Source of the DNA: Flavobacteriaceae bacterium CRH
GTDB lineage: Bacteria > Bacteroidota > Bacteroidia > Flavobacteriales > Flavobacteriaceae
Reading direction: 5' to 3'
Assembly (NCBI GenBank): GCA_001507425.1
Contig: LMAJ01000001.1
Location: 1-64,000, forward strand
DNA: 64,000 nt
Shown: positions 7,759 to 16,344 of the stretch, piece by piece
Layout: the number at the start of each line of letters is the position of its first letter
How positions within the stretch are numbered: the first letter of the stretch is position 1
Program-made: the position numbers and the translations under genes
The notes under the pieces: model-generated
The model's database searches: none
What the model was told of the DNA's origin: nothing
What the model saw: only the letters and a program-made list of their open reading frames with translations

Positions 7759-8334
7759 TTATTGCCCTAATAAATGTTTTTTTAATGTATCATCGACTGG
7801 TTTGTCTGAAAGCCAGATTCCAAATAATGCTTTTTTAAAGTCTACTCCCGGAATTTGTCCTTTCAGTACATCATTTTTAATTACATTAATAGTTTGATCC
7901 AATGGGTTATAAGCTAATATAAATACATCTTTTTCAGTTATTGCATCGCTTAGTAACGCTTTAAACTGCTCAATTCTCGGTCGTAATTCCTGCAGATTAC
8001 TTCCAGCAGATTTCTCAAAACCGGCATTCATCGCTTTGGTTAATTTACTTGATGAAACCATAGACGAAGTAATTTCAATTCTAATGGCCATTTCGGTTTC
8101 GCTGTCAATAATGAATTTCGGGTCCTGGCTCAATTGTGATAAATACAATGCCTGAACATAAACTTCTAACCACATTTTTGATCTTCCGCCAGCGCCGTTA
8201 AGTTGTAAAGTTTTATTTTGAAATTCAATTTTTCTTGGAACGGTTACGCCGTTTACCTCAAGTTGAGCTTGTGCTGAAACTGTAGAAAATTGTGTGCTTA
8301 AAATGAATGTAATTACTAGTAAAATCTTTTTCAT
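7759..8334 (-). CDS. Chalcone isomerase-like secreted protein
   Basis: A 191-residue protein with a signal peptide (MKKILLVITFILSTQFSTVSAQA). The mature part (LEVNGVTVPRKIEF, LQLNGAGGRSKMW, YVQALYLSQ, KALFGIWLSDKPVD) matches the chalcone-isomerase-like family found in many bacteria that make no flavonoids. In this family the fold probably binds fatty acids or similar ligands; the reaction is unknown. It would be periplasmic. It is a single gene with its own terminator; the upstream 465-bp gap is shared with the divergently placed acyl-CoA dehydrogenase, which may be suggestive of a lipid link. Confidence 0.85.
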   Translation of the reverse strand: MKKILLVITFILSTQFSTVSAQAQLEVNGVTVPRKIEFQNKTLQLNGAGGRSKMWLEVYVQALYLSQLSQDPKFIIDSETEMAIRIEITSSMVSSSKLTKAMNAGFEKSAGSNLQELRPRIEQFKALLSDAITEKDVFILAYNPLDQTINVIKNDVLKGQIPGVDFKKALFGIWLSDKPVDDTLKKHLLGQ

Positions 8335-8605
8335 ACTCTATCGATATTTATTTTTTTTTCTGGACAAAATTAATGTTAATTTCTTAAATTTTAACACTTT
8401 ACAATTATTTTTTTTATTGTTAATATATTCACAGTCAAATTAGTAAGACTTGCTTTACGTACATATACGTGGTTTTGTAACTTTTGGTTTTAATTACATT
8501 ACTATTCGCTAAACGTTTATAAATTATGTTTTTTAATCAATAAATTAATTCTTAAATTTTAGAGAAAATGTTGTAAAATTAAGGTTAGTGCGTATTAAAT
8601 TCAAG

Positions 8606-8633
8606 ATAATCACGAAAACGTTATCGTGATTAT
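8606..8633. promoter_or_regulatory. 28-bp palindrome, probable operator
   Basis: ATAATCACGA at 8606-8615 mirrors TCGTGATTAT at 8624-8633 around a central AAACGTTA; 13 of 14 base pairs are symmetric. There is no T run, so it is not a terminator. It ends 29 bases upstream of the -33 element of the acyl-CoA dehydrogenase promoter. Size and symmetry fit a binding site for a dimeric repressor or activator (TetR- or LacI-like); the regulator is not in the window. Confidence 0.55.
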
Positions 8634-8662
8634 TGATAATATCTTAAAATTATATGCACGCA

Positions 8663-8692
8663 TTGTTAATTCGCTTTTAAAAATTATCTTTG
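8663..8692 (+). promoter_or_regulatory. Promoter of the acyl-CoA dehydrogenase gene
   Basis: TTG (8663-8665), 19 bases, TATCTTTG (8685-8692): exact Bacteroidota consensus. Transcription would start near 8697, leaving a leader of about 100 nt before the ATG at 8800. The rest of the 8335-8605 gap holds only AT-rich sequence and a short ACGTA/TACGT inverted repeat at 8457-8470. Confidence 0.8.
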
Positions 8693-8799
8693 AAAACCTT
8701 AAATAAATGAATAAAAAGCATTCAAAAAAGATAAAAAATAACAATTAGCTGAACTAAATGTTTTGAAATTTGGTTTAGAAAACAAAAAATAAAAAAACT

Positions 8800-9942
8800 A
8801 TGGATTTCAACCTTACCGAAGAACATTTAATGATTCAGCAAGCTGCAAGGGATTTTGCTCAAACCGAATTGTTGCCGGGTGTTATTGAACGTGATGAAAA
8901 ACAAATTTTTCCGACAGAGCAGGTTAAAAAAATGGGACAACTGGGTTTTATGGGAATGATGGTTGACCCTAAATACGGAGGAAGTGGCCTTGATGCGATT
9001 TCATACGTAATTGCGATGGAAGAAATTTCTAAAGTAGATGCTTCGGCATCTGTTGTAATGTCTGTAAATAACTCTTTAGTTTGTTGGGGTTTACAGGAAT
9101 TTGGGACAGAAGAGCAAAAACAAAAATATTTACCGGGTCTGGCTTCGGGAGAAATTCACGGAGCATTTTGCTTAAGCGAGCCGGAAGCAGGAAGTGATGC
9201 CACTTCGCAAAAAACAACTGCTGTAGATATGGGCGACCATTATATTGTAAACGGAACTAAAAACTGGATTACTAATGGTAACACGGCTTCGGTTTATTTG
9301 GTAATTGCCCAAACGCATCCGGAGAAAAAACACAAAGGGATCAATGCTTTGATCATGACCAAAGATATGCCTGGTTTTTCAGTTGGCCCAAAAGAACAAA
9401 AAATGGGAATCCGTGGTTCTGATACACACTCATTAATGTTTAGTGATGTAAAAGTTCCAAAAGAAAACAGAATCGGAGAAGATGGTTTCGGATTTAAATT
9501 TGCCATGAAAACGCTTGCAGGCGGACGCATCGGAATTGCTTCTCAGGCTTTAGGAATTGCTTCGGGCGCTTATGAACTGGCTTTGAAATATTCTAAAGAA
9601 CGTAAAGCATTCGGAACTGAAATTTGCAATCATCAGGCCATTGCTTTTAAATTGGCAGACATGGCGGTTAATATTGAAGCAGCGCGTCATTTATGTATGA
9701 AAGCAGCCTGGGATAAAGACCAGCATAAAAACTATGATGTAAGTGGTGCAATGGCAAAATTATTCGCTTCGCAAGTAGCAATGGATACTGCTGTTGAAGC
9801 CGTTCAGATTCACGGAGGAAATGGATATGTAAAAGAATATCATGTTGAACGTTTTATGCGTGACGCAAAAATCACGCAGATTTACGAAGGAACTTCTGAA
9901 ATTCAGAAAATTGTAATTTCAAGATCAGTTATTGCAGGATAG
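8800..9942 (+). CDS. Acyl-CoA dehydrogenase
   Basis: A 380-residue FAD enzyme that introduces the alpha-beta double bond into acyl-CoA in fatty-acid or branched-chain amino-acid breakdown. Domains in order: helical N-terminal domain (1-120), beta domain with the flavin/substrate motif CLSEPEAGSDA (about 125-135) and GTKNWITNG, then the C-terminal helical domain. The catalytic base is Glu363 in IYEGTSEIQ, placed as in short/medium-chain enzymes. Single gene with consensus promoter, an upstream palindrome and a strong terminator, so it is probably regulated by a substrate-responsive factor. Chain-length specificity cannot be read reliably. Confidence 0.93.
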   Translation: MDFNLTEEHLMIQQAARDFAQTELLPGVIERDEKQIFPTEQVKKMGQLGFMGMMVDPKYGGSGLDAISYVIAMEEISKVDASASVVMSVNNSLVCWGLQEFGTEEQKQKYLPGLASGEIHGAFCLSEPEAGSDATSQKTTAVDMGDHYIVNGTKNWITNGNTASVYLVIAQTHPEKKHKGINALIMTKDMPGFSVGPKEQKMGIRGSDTHSLMFSDVKVPKENRIGEDGFGFKFAMKTLAGGRIGIASQALGIASGAYELALKYSKERKAFGTEICNHQAIAFKLADMAVNIEAARHLCMKAAWDKDQHKNYDVSGAMAKLFASQVAMDTAVEAVQIHGGNGYVKEYHVERFMRDAKITQIYEGTSEIQKIVISRSVIAG

Positions 9943-9964
9943 TAATTTCTGCGTTATATCATAT

Positions 9965-10004
9965 AAACCCTTTCTGCTTTTTTAGCGTAGAAAGGGTTTT
10001 TTTA
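9965..10004 (+). terminator. Terminator of the acyl-CoA dehydrogenase gene
   Basis: An 11-bp perfect stem AAACCCTTTCT (9965-9975) with 9989-9999, followed by TTTTTTT. Confidence 0.9.
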
Positions 10005-10086
10005 TAATTATTTTTTTTACATTTCAGAACATTATGTTTTAAACCAGCGGTTTAGTCTGCAATCATATTAATTCAAAATTATCTTT

Positions 10087-11061
10087 ATGAAAAAGCTATA
10101 CTTTCTTCTTCCATTTGTTTTGTTAGGATGCAAATCTAATCCGTCTGCAACGGCTGATAAAACTTCGGTTTCAGATTCAAAAGCTGTTGAAATCATTTAT
10201 CAAGTCGAACAAACAGAAGTTTCAGATTTCTTAAAATATCTTTCTTCGGATGAATTAGAAGGTCGCGAAACCGGAACAAGAGGAATTGAAAAGGCAGCAG
10301 TTTTTTTAGAAGATTTTCTAAAAAAGAATAATGTAAAACCTTATTTTAAAACGTATCGCGATACACTTACCAATTTTAAGGCACCGGCTTTTAATATTGT
10401 TGGGGTTATACAAGGAACAGATCCTGAACTTAAAAAAGAATTTGTGGTTTTGAGCGCGCATTACGACCATATTGGTTTATTGAAAGATAAACAAGGCGAT
10501 CTTATCAATAATGGTGCAAATGACGATGCTTCCGGAGTAACGGCGGTTGCTCAAATGGCAAAATATTTTACAGAAACAAAATCGAATAAACGCAGTATTC
10601 TTGTGGTATTTTTTGCCGGAGAAGAAAAAGGATTGTTAGGGTCTAAAAGTTTGGTTCAAAAACTTGAAAAACAAAACTTCAATTTATATACCCAATTGAA
10701 TATCGAAATGATTGGTGTGCCGATGAAACGCGATTATTTAGCCTATATTACAGGTTTTGATAAATCGAATATGGCCGATAAAATAAACGAATATACAGGT
10801 AAAAAGACAATTGGTTTTTTACCAAAAGAAGCTGAATATAAATTATTCTACAGATCCGATAATTACTCTTTTTATGAAGCTTTCAAAAAGCCTTGCCAGT
10901 CGATAAGCACTTTTGATTTTGAAAATTTTGAATTTTATCATCATGTTTCAGACGAATTTAAAGTAATGGATATTCCGCATATGACATCTTTTATACAGGA
11001 GTTTTTGCCGGCCATAACTCAAATTGCAACTTCTGCAACAGAAGAAATTACAATGAAATAA
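10087..11061 (+). CDS. M28 family zinc aminopeptidase, lipoprotein
   Basis: A 324-residue exported metallopeptidase. The lipoprotein signal ends LLGC with Cys15. The M28 zinc-ligand motifs follow in order: SAHYDHIG (His, about 125), NGANDDASGV (bridging Asp), AGEEKGLLGS (catalytic Glu and ligand Glu) and NIEMIG; the last His ligand is probably in FYHHVSDE near the C-terminus. M28 enzymes remove N-terminal residues from peptides; this one would sit on a membrane facing the periplasm or outside. The SDR gene follows by 38 bases. Confidence 0.9.
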   Translation: MKKLYFLLPFVLLGCKSNPSATADKTSVSDSKAVEIIYQVEQTEVSDFLKYLSSDELEGRETGTRGIEKAAVFLEDFLKKNNVKPYFKTYRDTLTNFKAPAFNIVGVIQGTDPELKKEFVVLSAHYDHIGLLKDKQGDLINNGANDDASGVTAVAQMAKYFTETKSNKRSILVVFFAGEEKGLLGSKSLVQKLEKQNFNLYTQLNIEMIGVPMKRDYLAYITGFDKSNMADKINEYTGKKTIGFLPKEAEYKLFYRSDNYSFYEAFKKPCQSISTFDFENFEFYHHVSDEFKVMDIPHMTSFIQEFLPAITQIATSATEEITMK

Positions 11062-11099
11062 TAAGAGATGTTTTTGTTGGATTTGCTTATTTTTGCTTC

Positions 11100-11777
11100 A
11101 TGAAAAATATTATTATTACAGGTTCAAGCCGAGGAATTGGTTACGAACTGGCTTTGCAATTTGCTAATGCAGGTCATCAGGTTTTGGCTATTTCAAGAAA
11201 AACTCCACAAACTCTTATAGAGCATCAAAATATAACTTGCCTTTCGGTTGATTTGGCAGATGAAAGTGCTTTGCAGGTTGTAGATGATTTTTTATCATCG
11301 ACCTGGAAAAAAGTTGATGCTGTGGTGCATAATGCCGGAGCTTTATTATTAAAGCCTTTTGCAGAAACAACTCAGGCCGATTTTGAAAGTATTTACAAAG
11401 TAAATGTTTTTGCAGTTGCAAACCTTACCAGAATTTGTTTGCCTTATCTTCAAAAAGGAAGCCACGTTGTAACGATTAGTTCGATTGGCGGTGTTCGAGG
11501 AAGTCTTAAATTCGCAGGTTTAGCCGCATATAGTTCCAGTAAAGGTGCCGTAATTACATTAACCGAATTATTGGCAGAAGAATACAAAGAAAAAGGCATT
11601 TCGTTTAATGTCCTGGCATTAGGATCAGTTCAGACAGAAATGTTAAATGAAGCTTTCCCAGGATATCAGGCTCCAATTTCTGCTGAAGGAATGGCCACTT
11701 ATATTTATGATTTCACCTTAAATGGAAATAAATATTTTAACGGAAAAGTGTTGGAGGTTTCTTCGACAAATCCGTAA
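11100..11777 (+). CDS. Short-chain dehydrogenase/reductase (SDR)
   Basis: A 225-residue classical SDR: NAD(P)-binding TGSSRGIG at residues 7-14, NAG motif (VVHNAG, about 77-82), catalytic Ser in VVTISSIGG and the Tyr144-x-x-x-Lys148 pair in AAYSSSKGA. Cytoplasmic oxidoreductase; the substrate is not readable. A partial TAnnTTTG-like element ending just four bases before the ATG suggests its own leaderless start, though it may also be read through from the M28 gene. Confidence 0.9.
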   Translation: MKNIIITGSSRGIGYELALQFANAGHQVLAISRKTPQTLIEHQNITCLSVDLADESALQVVDDFLSSTWKKVDAVVHNAGALLLKPFAETTQADFESIYKVNVFAVANLTRICLPYLQKGSHVVTISSIGGVRGSLKFAGLAAYSSSKGAVITLTELLAEEYKEKGISFNVLALGSVQTEMLNEAFPGYQAPISAEGMATYIYDFTLNGNKYFNGKVLEVSSTNP

Positions 11778-11805
11778 ATGAATTATAAATTATGAGTTTT
11801 GAATT

Positions 11806-12330
11806 ATGAGTGACGATAAGATTAAATATAGAACATACAAAACAAGTATAAATATTTTCATTTTTTCCTTTTACACTAATTCAAAAGTCTATGAAATACC
11901 AAATGGAAGAAGTACCATTTTACCTGGAATTAAATACTCTGTTTTAACTATTTTATTTGGATGGTGGGGATTTGGATGGCCTTGGGAAAAATTTAAGGAA
12001 ATTAAAAATTCAATAATTGCCTTACACATTAATTTTGATGGAGGAGAAGATTACACAAAAGTATTTTCTGAAATGGATTACGATGAAAAAACCGTTTGGG
12101 TTTTTAATAATTTAAGGCGTGAAATTTTTCAAAAAATCGATATACAAATCATTGATATAATGATAGATTTGCAAACTGAATTTATAAAATTAGAACAAAC
12201 TAAGTTACTTGAAAAGAATATAATGTTTATGAATGAAAATTTAAAAAAATTAAACATTATAAACTTAAGAAATTCAGATTTGGAAGAAATAATAGATAAA
12301 ATTGAAGCATTCGAATTTAAAAGTAACTAA
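11806..12330 (+). CDS. Hypothetical protein with one membrane segment
   Basis: A 174-residue protein I do not recognise. Residues about 42-60 form a hydrophobic, Trp-rich segment (ILFGWWGFGWPWEKF); the rest is charged and, from about 115 on, probably helical (many Lys/Glu/Ile/Leu). No signal peptide and no known motif. It lies between the SDR and the SprT-like gene on the same strand, preceded by a two-copy AATTATGAGTTTTGAATTATGAG-like sequence that makes the exact start uncertain; the ATG at 11806 lies inside that repeat. AT content is higher than in its neighbours, possibly reflecting later acquisition. Confidence 0.6.
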   Translation: MSDDKIKYRTYKTSINIFIFSFYTNSKVYEIPNGRSTILPGIKYSVLTILFGWWGFGWPWEKFKEIKNSIIALHINFDGGEDYTKVFSEMDYDEKTVWVFNNLRREIFQKIDIQIIDIMIDLQTEFIKLEQTKLLEKNIMFMNENLKKLNIINLRNSDLEEIIDKIEAFEFKSN

Positions 12331-12368
12331 AGAACTTCTAACTTTTAACAAATAACATTTAACTTAAA

Positions 12369-12974
12369 TTGAGCGAAACGTTAGCTAAATATTTACCGGA
12401 ACATGCTGTAAAGCCAGCTTTTGATTTGATTGTTGCGAATCAGGTGCATCTTAAGATCGTCAATGAGCGCCAGACACGTCATGGCGACTATAGAAGAGGG
12501 CATACGGGCAAACATGAAATTACAGTAAATTCGAGTTTAAATAAGTATCGTTTTTTAATTACGCTGATTCATGAAATCGCACATTTAGTTGCATTCGAAA
12601 AGTTTGGACGAAATATAAAACCGCATGGAGATGAATGGAAATTTACATTTCAACGTTTAATGGTTCCTTTTATTCGTCCGGAAATTTTCCCCGGACAATT
12701 GTTACCGCTATTAGCAAGGCATTTTAAGAACCCAACGGCGAGTAGCGATACTGATACCACTTTGTCTCTGGCTTTAAAGCAATACGATAAGGAAAATGAT
12801 AAAAATTATGTTTTTGAGATTCCATACGGAAGTGTCTTCAGAATTAAAAACGGAAAAATATTTAAAAAGCTTGCAGTAAGAACCAAACGTTTTGAATGTA
12901 TAGAAATTAGCTCAGGCAAAACGTATCTTTTTAATCCGAATGCTGAGGTAGAGTTGTTGCCAGGAAATCATTAA
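12369..12974 (+). CDS. SprT-like zinc metalloprotease domain protein
   Basis: A 201-residue protein with a zinc-protease motif H68-E-I-A-H72 (LIHEIAHLVAFEKFG) and a third ligand candidate His86 in KPHGDEW, the SprT/Spartan arrangement. The C-terminal half (FEIPYGSVFRIKNGKIFKKL, then KRFECIEISSGKTYLFNP) resembles the beta-rich tail of SprT proteins. Cytoplasmic; SprT-like domains in eukaryotes cut DNA-protein crosslinks, but the bacterial role is poorly known. The start must be TTG at 12369: a stop lies three codons upstream and no ATG occurs before the motif. Confidence 0.85.
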   Translation: MSETLAKYLPEHAVKPAFDLIVANQVHLKIVNERQTRHGDYRRGHTGKHEITVNSSLNKYRFLITLIHEIAHLVAFEKFGRNIKPHGDEWKFTFQRLMVPFIRPEIFPGQLLPLLARHFKNPTASSDTDTTLSLALKQYDKENDKNYVFEIPYGSVFRIKNGKIFKKLAVRTKRFECIEISSGKTYLFNPNAEVELLPGNH

Positions 12975-12990
12975 TTAAATTCCAAATAAA

Positions 12991-13042
12991 AAAAAATCCA
13001 AATTCCAATCTGATAATGATACAGTTGGAATTTGGATTTTTT
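12991..13042. terminator. Bidirectional terminator built from TTGGAATTTGG repeats
   Basis: 18-bp perfect arms: 12991-13008 (AAAAAATCCAAATTCCAA) with 13025-13042, loop of 16. A and T runs belong to the arms, so it can act in both directions, for the SprT-like gene and the MlaF gene. A further single copy of the arm lies at 13060-13078. Confidence 0.8.
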
Positions 13043-13107
13043 TATTGAGTTTTCTCCCAGAATTGGAATTTGGGATTTTTCATATTTTGAAATTTAACCA
13101 AAGGTTT

Positions 13108-13872
13108 TTAACCTTCTCTCAAATAAGCTTCTCGTACTTTTTTAAACAGGTTTGAAGAGTAAACAAATTTGACAATATCTTTATTGTCCGTTCTAAAAAT
13201 TTCTTCTTTAGTTCCCTGCCAGGCTTTTAACCCTTTTTTTAAGAACACGATATTCTCTCCAATTTCCATAACCGAGTTCATATCGTGCGTATTAATTACG
13301 GTTGTAATATTATATTCTTTAGTAATTTCCTGAATCAAATTATCAATCAAAGTTGAAGTGTTTGGGTCTAAACCTGAATTAGGCTCATCACAAAACAAAT
13401 ACTTCGGGTTATTTACAATCGCGCGGGCGATAGCTACACGTTTTTGCATTCCTCCAGAAATTTCCGAAGGCAATTTTCTATGGGCATCAACTAAATTTAC
13501 TCTTTCTAAAACAAAATCAACACGCTCCTTAATTTTAGCTCTGTTGTCATTCGTAAACATTCTTAGAGGAAAAGCCACGTTTTCTGCAACCGTCATCGAA
13601 TCAAATAAAGCGCTTCCTTGAAAAACCATTCCAATTTCAGTTCTTAATTCTCTTTTTTCGTCTGGATCTAAGTCGGCATAAATTCTTCCGTCAAACTCAA
13701 TAGTTCCTTCGTCAGGTGTATGGATACCTAATAAACTCTTTAATAAAACTGTTTTTCCGGATCCACTTTGTCCAATAATCAGGTTGGTTTTTCCAGTTTC
13801 AAAAACTGTCGAAACCCCTTTCAGAACTTTACTATCTCCAAATGATTTTTCTAAATTTTTTACTTCTATCAT
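13108..13872 (-). CDS. MlaF-like ABC transporter ATPase
   Basis: A 254-residue ABC ATPase: Walker A GQSGSGKT at residues 34-41, signature ISGGMQKR near 142, Walker B YLFCDEP near 164, and H-loop in NTHDM. Closest in type to MlaF/Ttg2A, which with MlaE moves phospholipids between outer and inner membrane or imports sterol-like lipids. It overlaps the permease gene by four bases (ATGA), so the two are translationally coupled. No MlaD/MCE gene is adjacent, which is common in Bacteroidota. Confidence 0.92.
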   Translation of the reverse strand: MIEVKNLEKSFGDSKVLKGVSTVFETGKTNLIIGQSGSGKTVLLKSLLGIHTPDEGTIEFDGRIYADLDPDEKRELRTEIGMVFQGSALFDSMTVAENVAFPLRMFTNDNRAKIKERVDFVLERVNLVDAHRKLPSEISGGMQKRVAIARAIVNNPKYLFCDEPNSGLDPNTSTLIDNLIQEITKEYNITTVINTHDMNSVMEIGENIVFLKKGLKAWQGTKEEIFRTDNKDIVKFVYSSNLFKKVREAYLREG

Positions 13873-14618
13873 GATCCTAGTAACAATTGTGTTAGTATAT
13901 AATTAAAAAGAATGATACAAACCGACGTCCAAACAAATGAAACTGTACTCGCTTTACCAACTTCAAGAGCTCCACCTTTCATGTAGTAACCATGAAAAGA
14001 CGGGATTGTTGCCAATAACATTGCAAAAATTAAAGTTTTGATAAAGGCATAAACAATATGAAACGGAATAAATTCCATTTGGGCACCATCAATAAAAGCA
14101 GTACTGGTTGTGAAACCTCCGTAAACACCAGCCATCCAACCTCCAAAAATCCCTAAAAACATACTGATCCCAATAACAAAAGGATACAATAACAAGGCGA
14201 TTATTTTAGGAAAAACCAGGTAGTTTAGTGAGTTTACACCCATAACTTCTAAGGCATCAATTTGTTCTGTAACACGCATTGTACCAATACTTGAAGTAAT
14301 AAATGACCCCATTTTTCCGGCCATAATAACCGAAATAAATGTTGGGGCAAATTCTAAAATCACGGATTGACGTGTGGCGAAACCAATTAAATATTTTGGA
14401 ATTAACGGATTTGTTAAGTTTAAGGCAGTTTGAATGGCAACAACTCCTCCTACGAAGAAAGAGATAAAACAAACGATACCAAGTGAATCGATTATCAGGT
14501 CATCGATTTCTTTGAAAATTAAATTTCTCATAACAGACCATTTTGTCTGTTTATTAAAAATTTCTTTTAGCATTAAAAAATATCTTCCTATCTGAGATAA
14601 GTAACGAATTAGCATCAT
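13869..14618 (-). CDS. MlaE-like ABC transporter permease
   Basis: A 249-residue integral membrane protein of the MlaE/Ttg2B permease family with five to six membrane segments. Typical sequence: GGVVAIQTALNL, EFAPTFISVIMAGKMGS, TEQIDALEVMGVNSLNYLVFPK and a C-terminal TNPL-type hydrophobic end. It is the first gene of the pair and overlaps the ATPase by four bases. The tandem MM at the start leaves a one-residue ambiguity. Confidence 0.92.
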   Translation of the reverse strand: MMLIRYLSQIGRYFLMLKEIFNKQTKWSVMRNLIFKEIDDLIIDSLGIVCFISFFVGGVVAIQTALNLTNPLIPKYLIGFATRQSVILEFAPTFISVIMAGKMGSFITSSIGTMRVTEQIDALEVMGVNSLNYLVFPKIIALLLYPFVIGISMFLGIFGGWMAGVYGGFTTSTAFIDGAQMEFIPFHIVYAFIKTLIFAMLLATIPSFHGYYMKGGALEVGKASTVSFVWTSVCIILFNYILTQLLLGS

Positions 14619-14699
14619 AAGTTTTACAAATATTGGCTAAGGTAAAAAGAAGTTACGAGTTTTGGGCAAAGAGTTCAGGTAATTCGGTTGTTTTATCAA

Positions 14700-15548
14700 T
14701 CAAATTAACTTTTGTTTCATTTTCTGCAAACGGTAATTTCTAATAAATTTAGCTTGTTCGGGGGTAACTAATAAAGGAGTTTTAGTTTTTTTAGCTTTCA
14801 AAAATCCTCTGATATAATCAAAAAACAAAAAAGGTTTTTTCTTCATCATTGCCAATTTGGCCGATGCGATTGCTGTAATCCAGAAACCGTATCCTAAAGT
14901 AAAAAAAGCTTCTCCTTGTTTATAACGTGCAGTTTTATTATAATTTGCGCCTGTTGGCTTAAGGTGTTTTACATGTAAAGAAGGATCTGTAACTATTTTC
15001 CAATCATAATATTTACAAAGCAATTCATCAACGGTGTCCCAGCCCATTGCAGGTTTTAAGCCTCCAATTTGCTGAAAAGTTGCTTTTCTGTAAGCTTTCA
15101 GTGCGCCGCGAATATGATCTTTATCGGTTAGGTTTTCCAAAACCCAATCCCCATTTTTTTCGATATAACAAAATCCGCCGGCCATTCCAATCTTTGGATC
15201 AGATTGAAAATGAGCAATTATAGTTTCAAAATAATTAGCAGGAAAAATCAAATCGCCATCTATTTTTACAATAATATCATAATGAGAATCCAGCGTTTCA
15301 AAGCCTTTTTGAAAAGCCTGAATTACTTTGCTTCCGGGCATGTGAATCGCGTCTGAAGTTTTATTTACAACAGAAATAAACGGATTATCCTTTGCAAAAC
15401 CCAATACAATTTCTTCTGTTTTATCTGTAGAATTGTCATTTACAACAACAACTTTTGAAGGTAAAACCGTTTGTGAAACCAAAGATTGTAATGTTAAGCC
15501 AATTAAATCTTGCTCGTTGTGCGCTGGAATGACAATGTAATATCTCAT
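14700..15548 (-). CDS. Family 2 glycosyltransferase
   Basis: I place the start at the ATG at 15548 (MRYYIVIPAHNEQD, 282 residues). The frame runs 12 codons further upstream, but those encode MEFKELEFKLKI, a translation of the intergenic AATTCC repeat. GT-A fold motifs: VIPAHNE at the N-terminus, VVNDNSTD, and the metal-binding IVKIDGDL near residue 95; a late GWDTVDE supplies the likely acceptor-side acidic residue. It transfers a sugar from a nucleotide donor, probably at the cytoplasmic face. It neighbours a methyltransferase, suggesting a glycan or glycolipid pathway. Confidence 0.88.
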   Translation of the reverse strand: MRYYIVIPAHNEQDLIGLTLQSLVSQTVLPSKVVVVNDNSTDKTEEIVLGFAKDNPFISVVNKTSDAIHMPGSKVIQAFQKGFETLDSHYDIIVKIDGDLIFPANYFETIIAHFQSDPKIGMAGGFCYIEKNGDWVLENLTDKDHIRGALKAYRKATFQQIGGLKPAMGWDTVDELLCKYYDWKIVTDPSLHVKHLKPTGANYNKTARYKQGEAFFTLGYGFWITAIASAKLAMMKKKPFLFFDYIRGFLKAKKTKTPLLVTPEQAKFIRNYRLQKMKQKLI

Positions 15549-15554
15549 AATTTT

Positions 15555-15640
15555 CAATTTAAATTCCAATTCTTTAAATTCCAAATTCCAATCAAAACTG
15601 GCTTAATTGGAATTTGTAACTTTGTTTTTGGAATTTGCCT
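15555..15640. repeat. AATTCCAAATTCC intergenic repeat
   Basis: Several copies of AAATTCCAAATTCCAA on one side and TTGGAATTTG on the other, with arms separated by about 20 bases, in the gap between the glycosyltransferase and methyltransferase genes. Same family as 12981-13078. Confidence 0.6.
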
Positions 15641-16222
15641 TTAGGCTTTTATTTTCTCTGCCACAACGATATAATATCTAGGCGTGAAATATCTTAAAAG
15701 TGGTCTAAAACCAAACTTTTTTACGGGATGTGTAAATTTTTGACGGTCTGTTATTTTCCAGCCTGTTTTTTCTAAAAGCCAGTCTAGTTGCCAGTCTTCA
15801 AATTCGTGGTAATGTCTGTCCCACATATCCGTTTTAGAACGGTATGCGGGTGAAAACCATAAACGTAACGGAATGGAAATTAGTAATTTATCACATTTTA
15901 CGTTTTCTAAAATGGTGTACGGATTTAGTAAATGTTCAAAAATTTCAAATGCTGTAAAAACAGTATATTGTTCTGTTTGCAGCGCTGTTTGATCGTTATC
16001 TAAATCTTCTCCTTTTGTGTTTTTCACGGTATAACCATTTTCTTCCATTATTTTAGAAAACGGATTTGGCACACCAAAATCAAAAATAATTTCTGATGTA
16101 TTAACGTGTTTTTGTAAAAACTCTAAAGTAAGTTTGAATCTTTTATTTGGAAACGTTTTTTCGTACATAGTCGTTCGAGGAACGAAATAATCTCTCGTTC
16201 TTGATTTATAATTAGGTCGCAA
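15641..16222 (-). CDS. Class I SAM-dependent methyltransferase-like protein
   Basis: A 193-residue protein, cytoplasmic. The segment IIFDFGVPNPFSKIMEENGY stands where motif I should be but is less glycine-rich than usual. FTAFEIFEHLLNPYTIL, LISIPLR and the C-terminal YYIVVAEK match later methyltransferase motifs. Substrate unknown. An internal Met at residue 19 (MYEKTFPNKRF) is an alternative start. It is followed on the same strand by the glycosyltransferase after 92 bases of repeat sequence. Confidence 0.7.
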   Translation of the reverse strand: MRPNYKSRTRDYFVPRTTMYEKTFPNKRFKLTLEFLQKHVNTSEIIFDFGVPNPFSKIMEENGYTVKNTKGEDLDNDQTALQTEQYTVFTAFEIFEHLLNPYTILENVKCDKLLISIPLRLWFSPAYRSKTDMWDRHYHEFEDWQLDWLLEKTGWKITDRQKFTHPVKKFGFRPLLRYFTPRYYIVVAEKIKA

Positions 16223-16272
16223 ATATACAAAGTTATCTGCTTTTTTTGTATTTTTTAATTCGGAAGAAAATG

Positions 16273-16312
16273 AAAGTCCACATTTAAAATTTTACTTTTA
16301 AATGTGGACTTT
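16273..16312. terminator. Bidirectional terminator
   Basis: An AAAGTCCACATTTAAAA stem (16273-16289) pairs with 16295-16312; loop of about five bases. It is in the gap downstream of the KAS III gene. Confidence 0.75.
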
Positions 16313-16344
16313 GTATTGTTGAAGTTGTTATGAACTTCTAAGAT

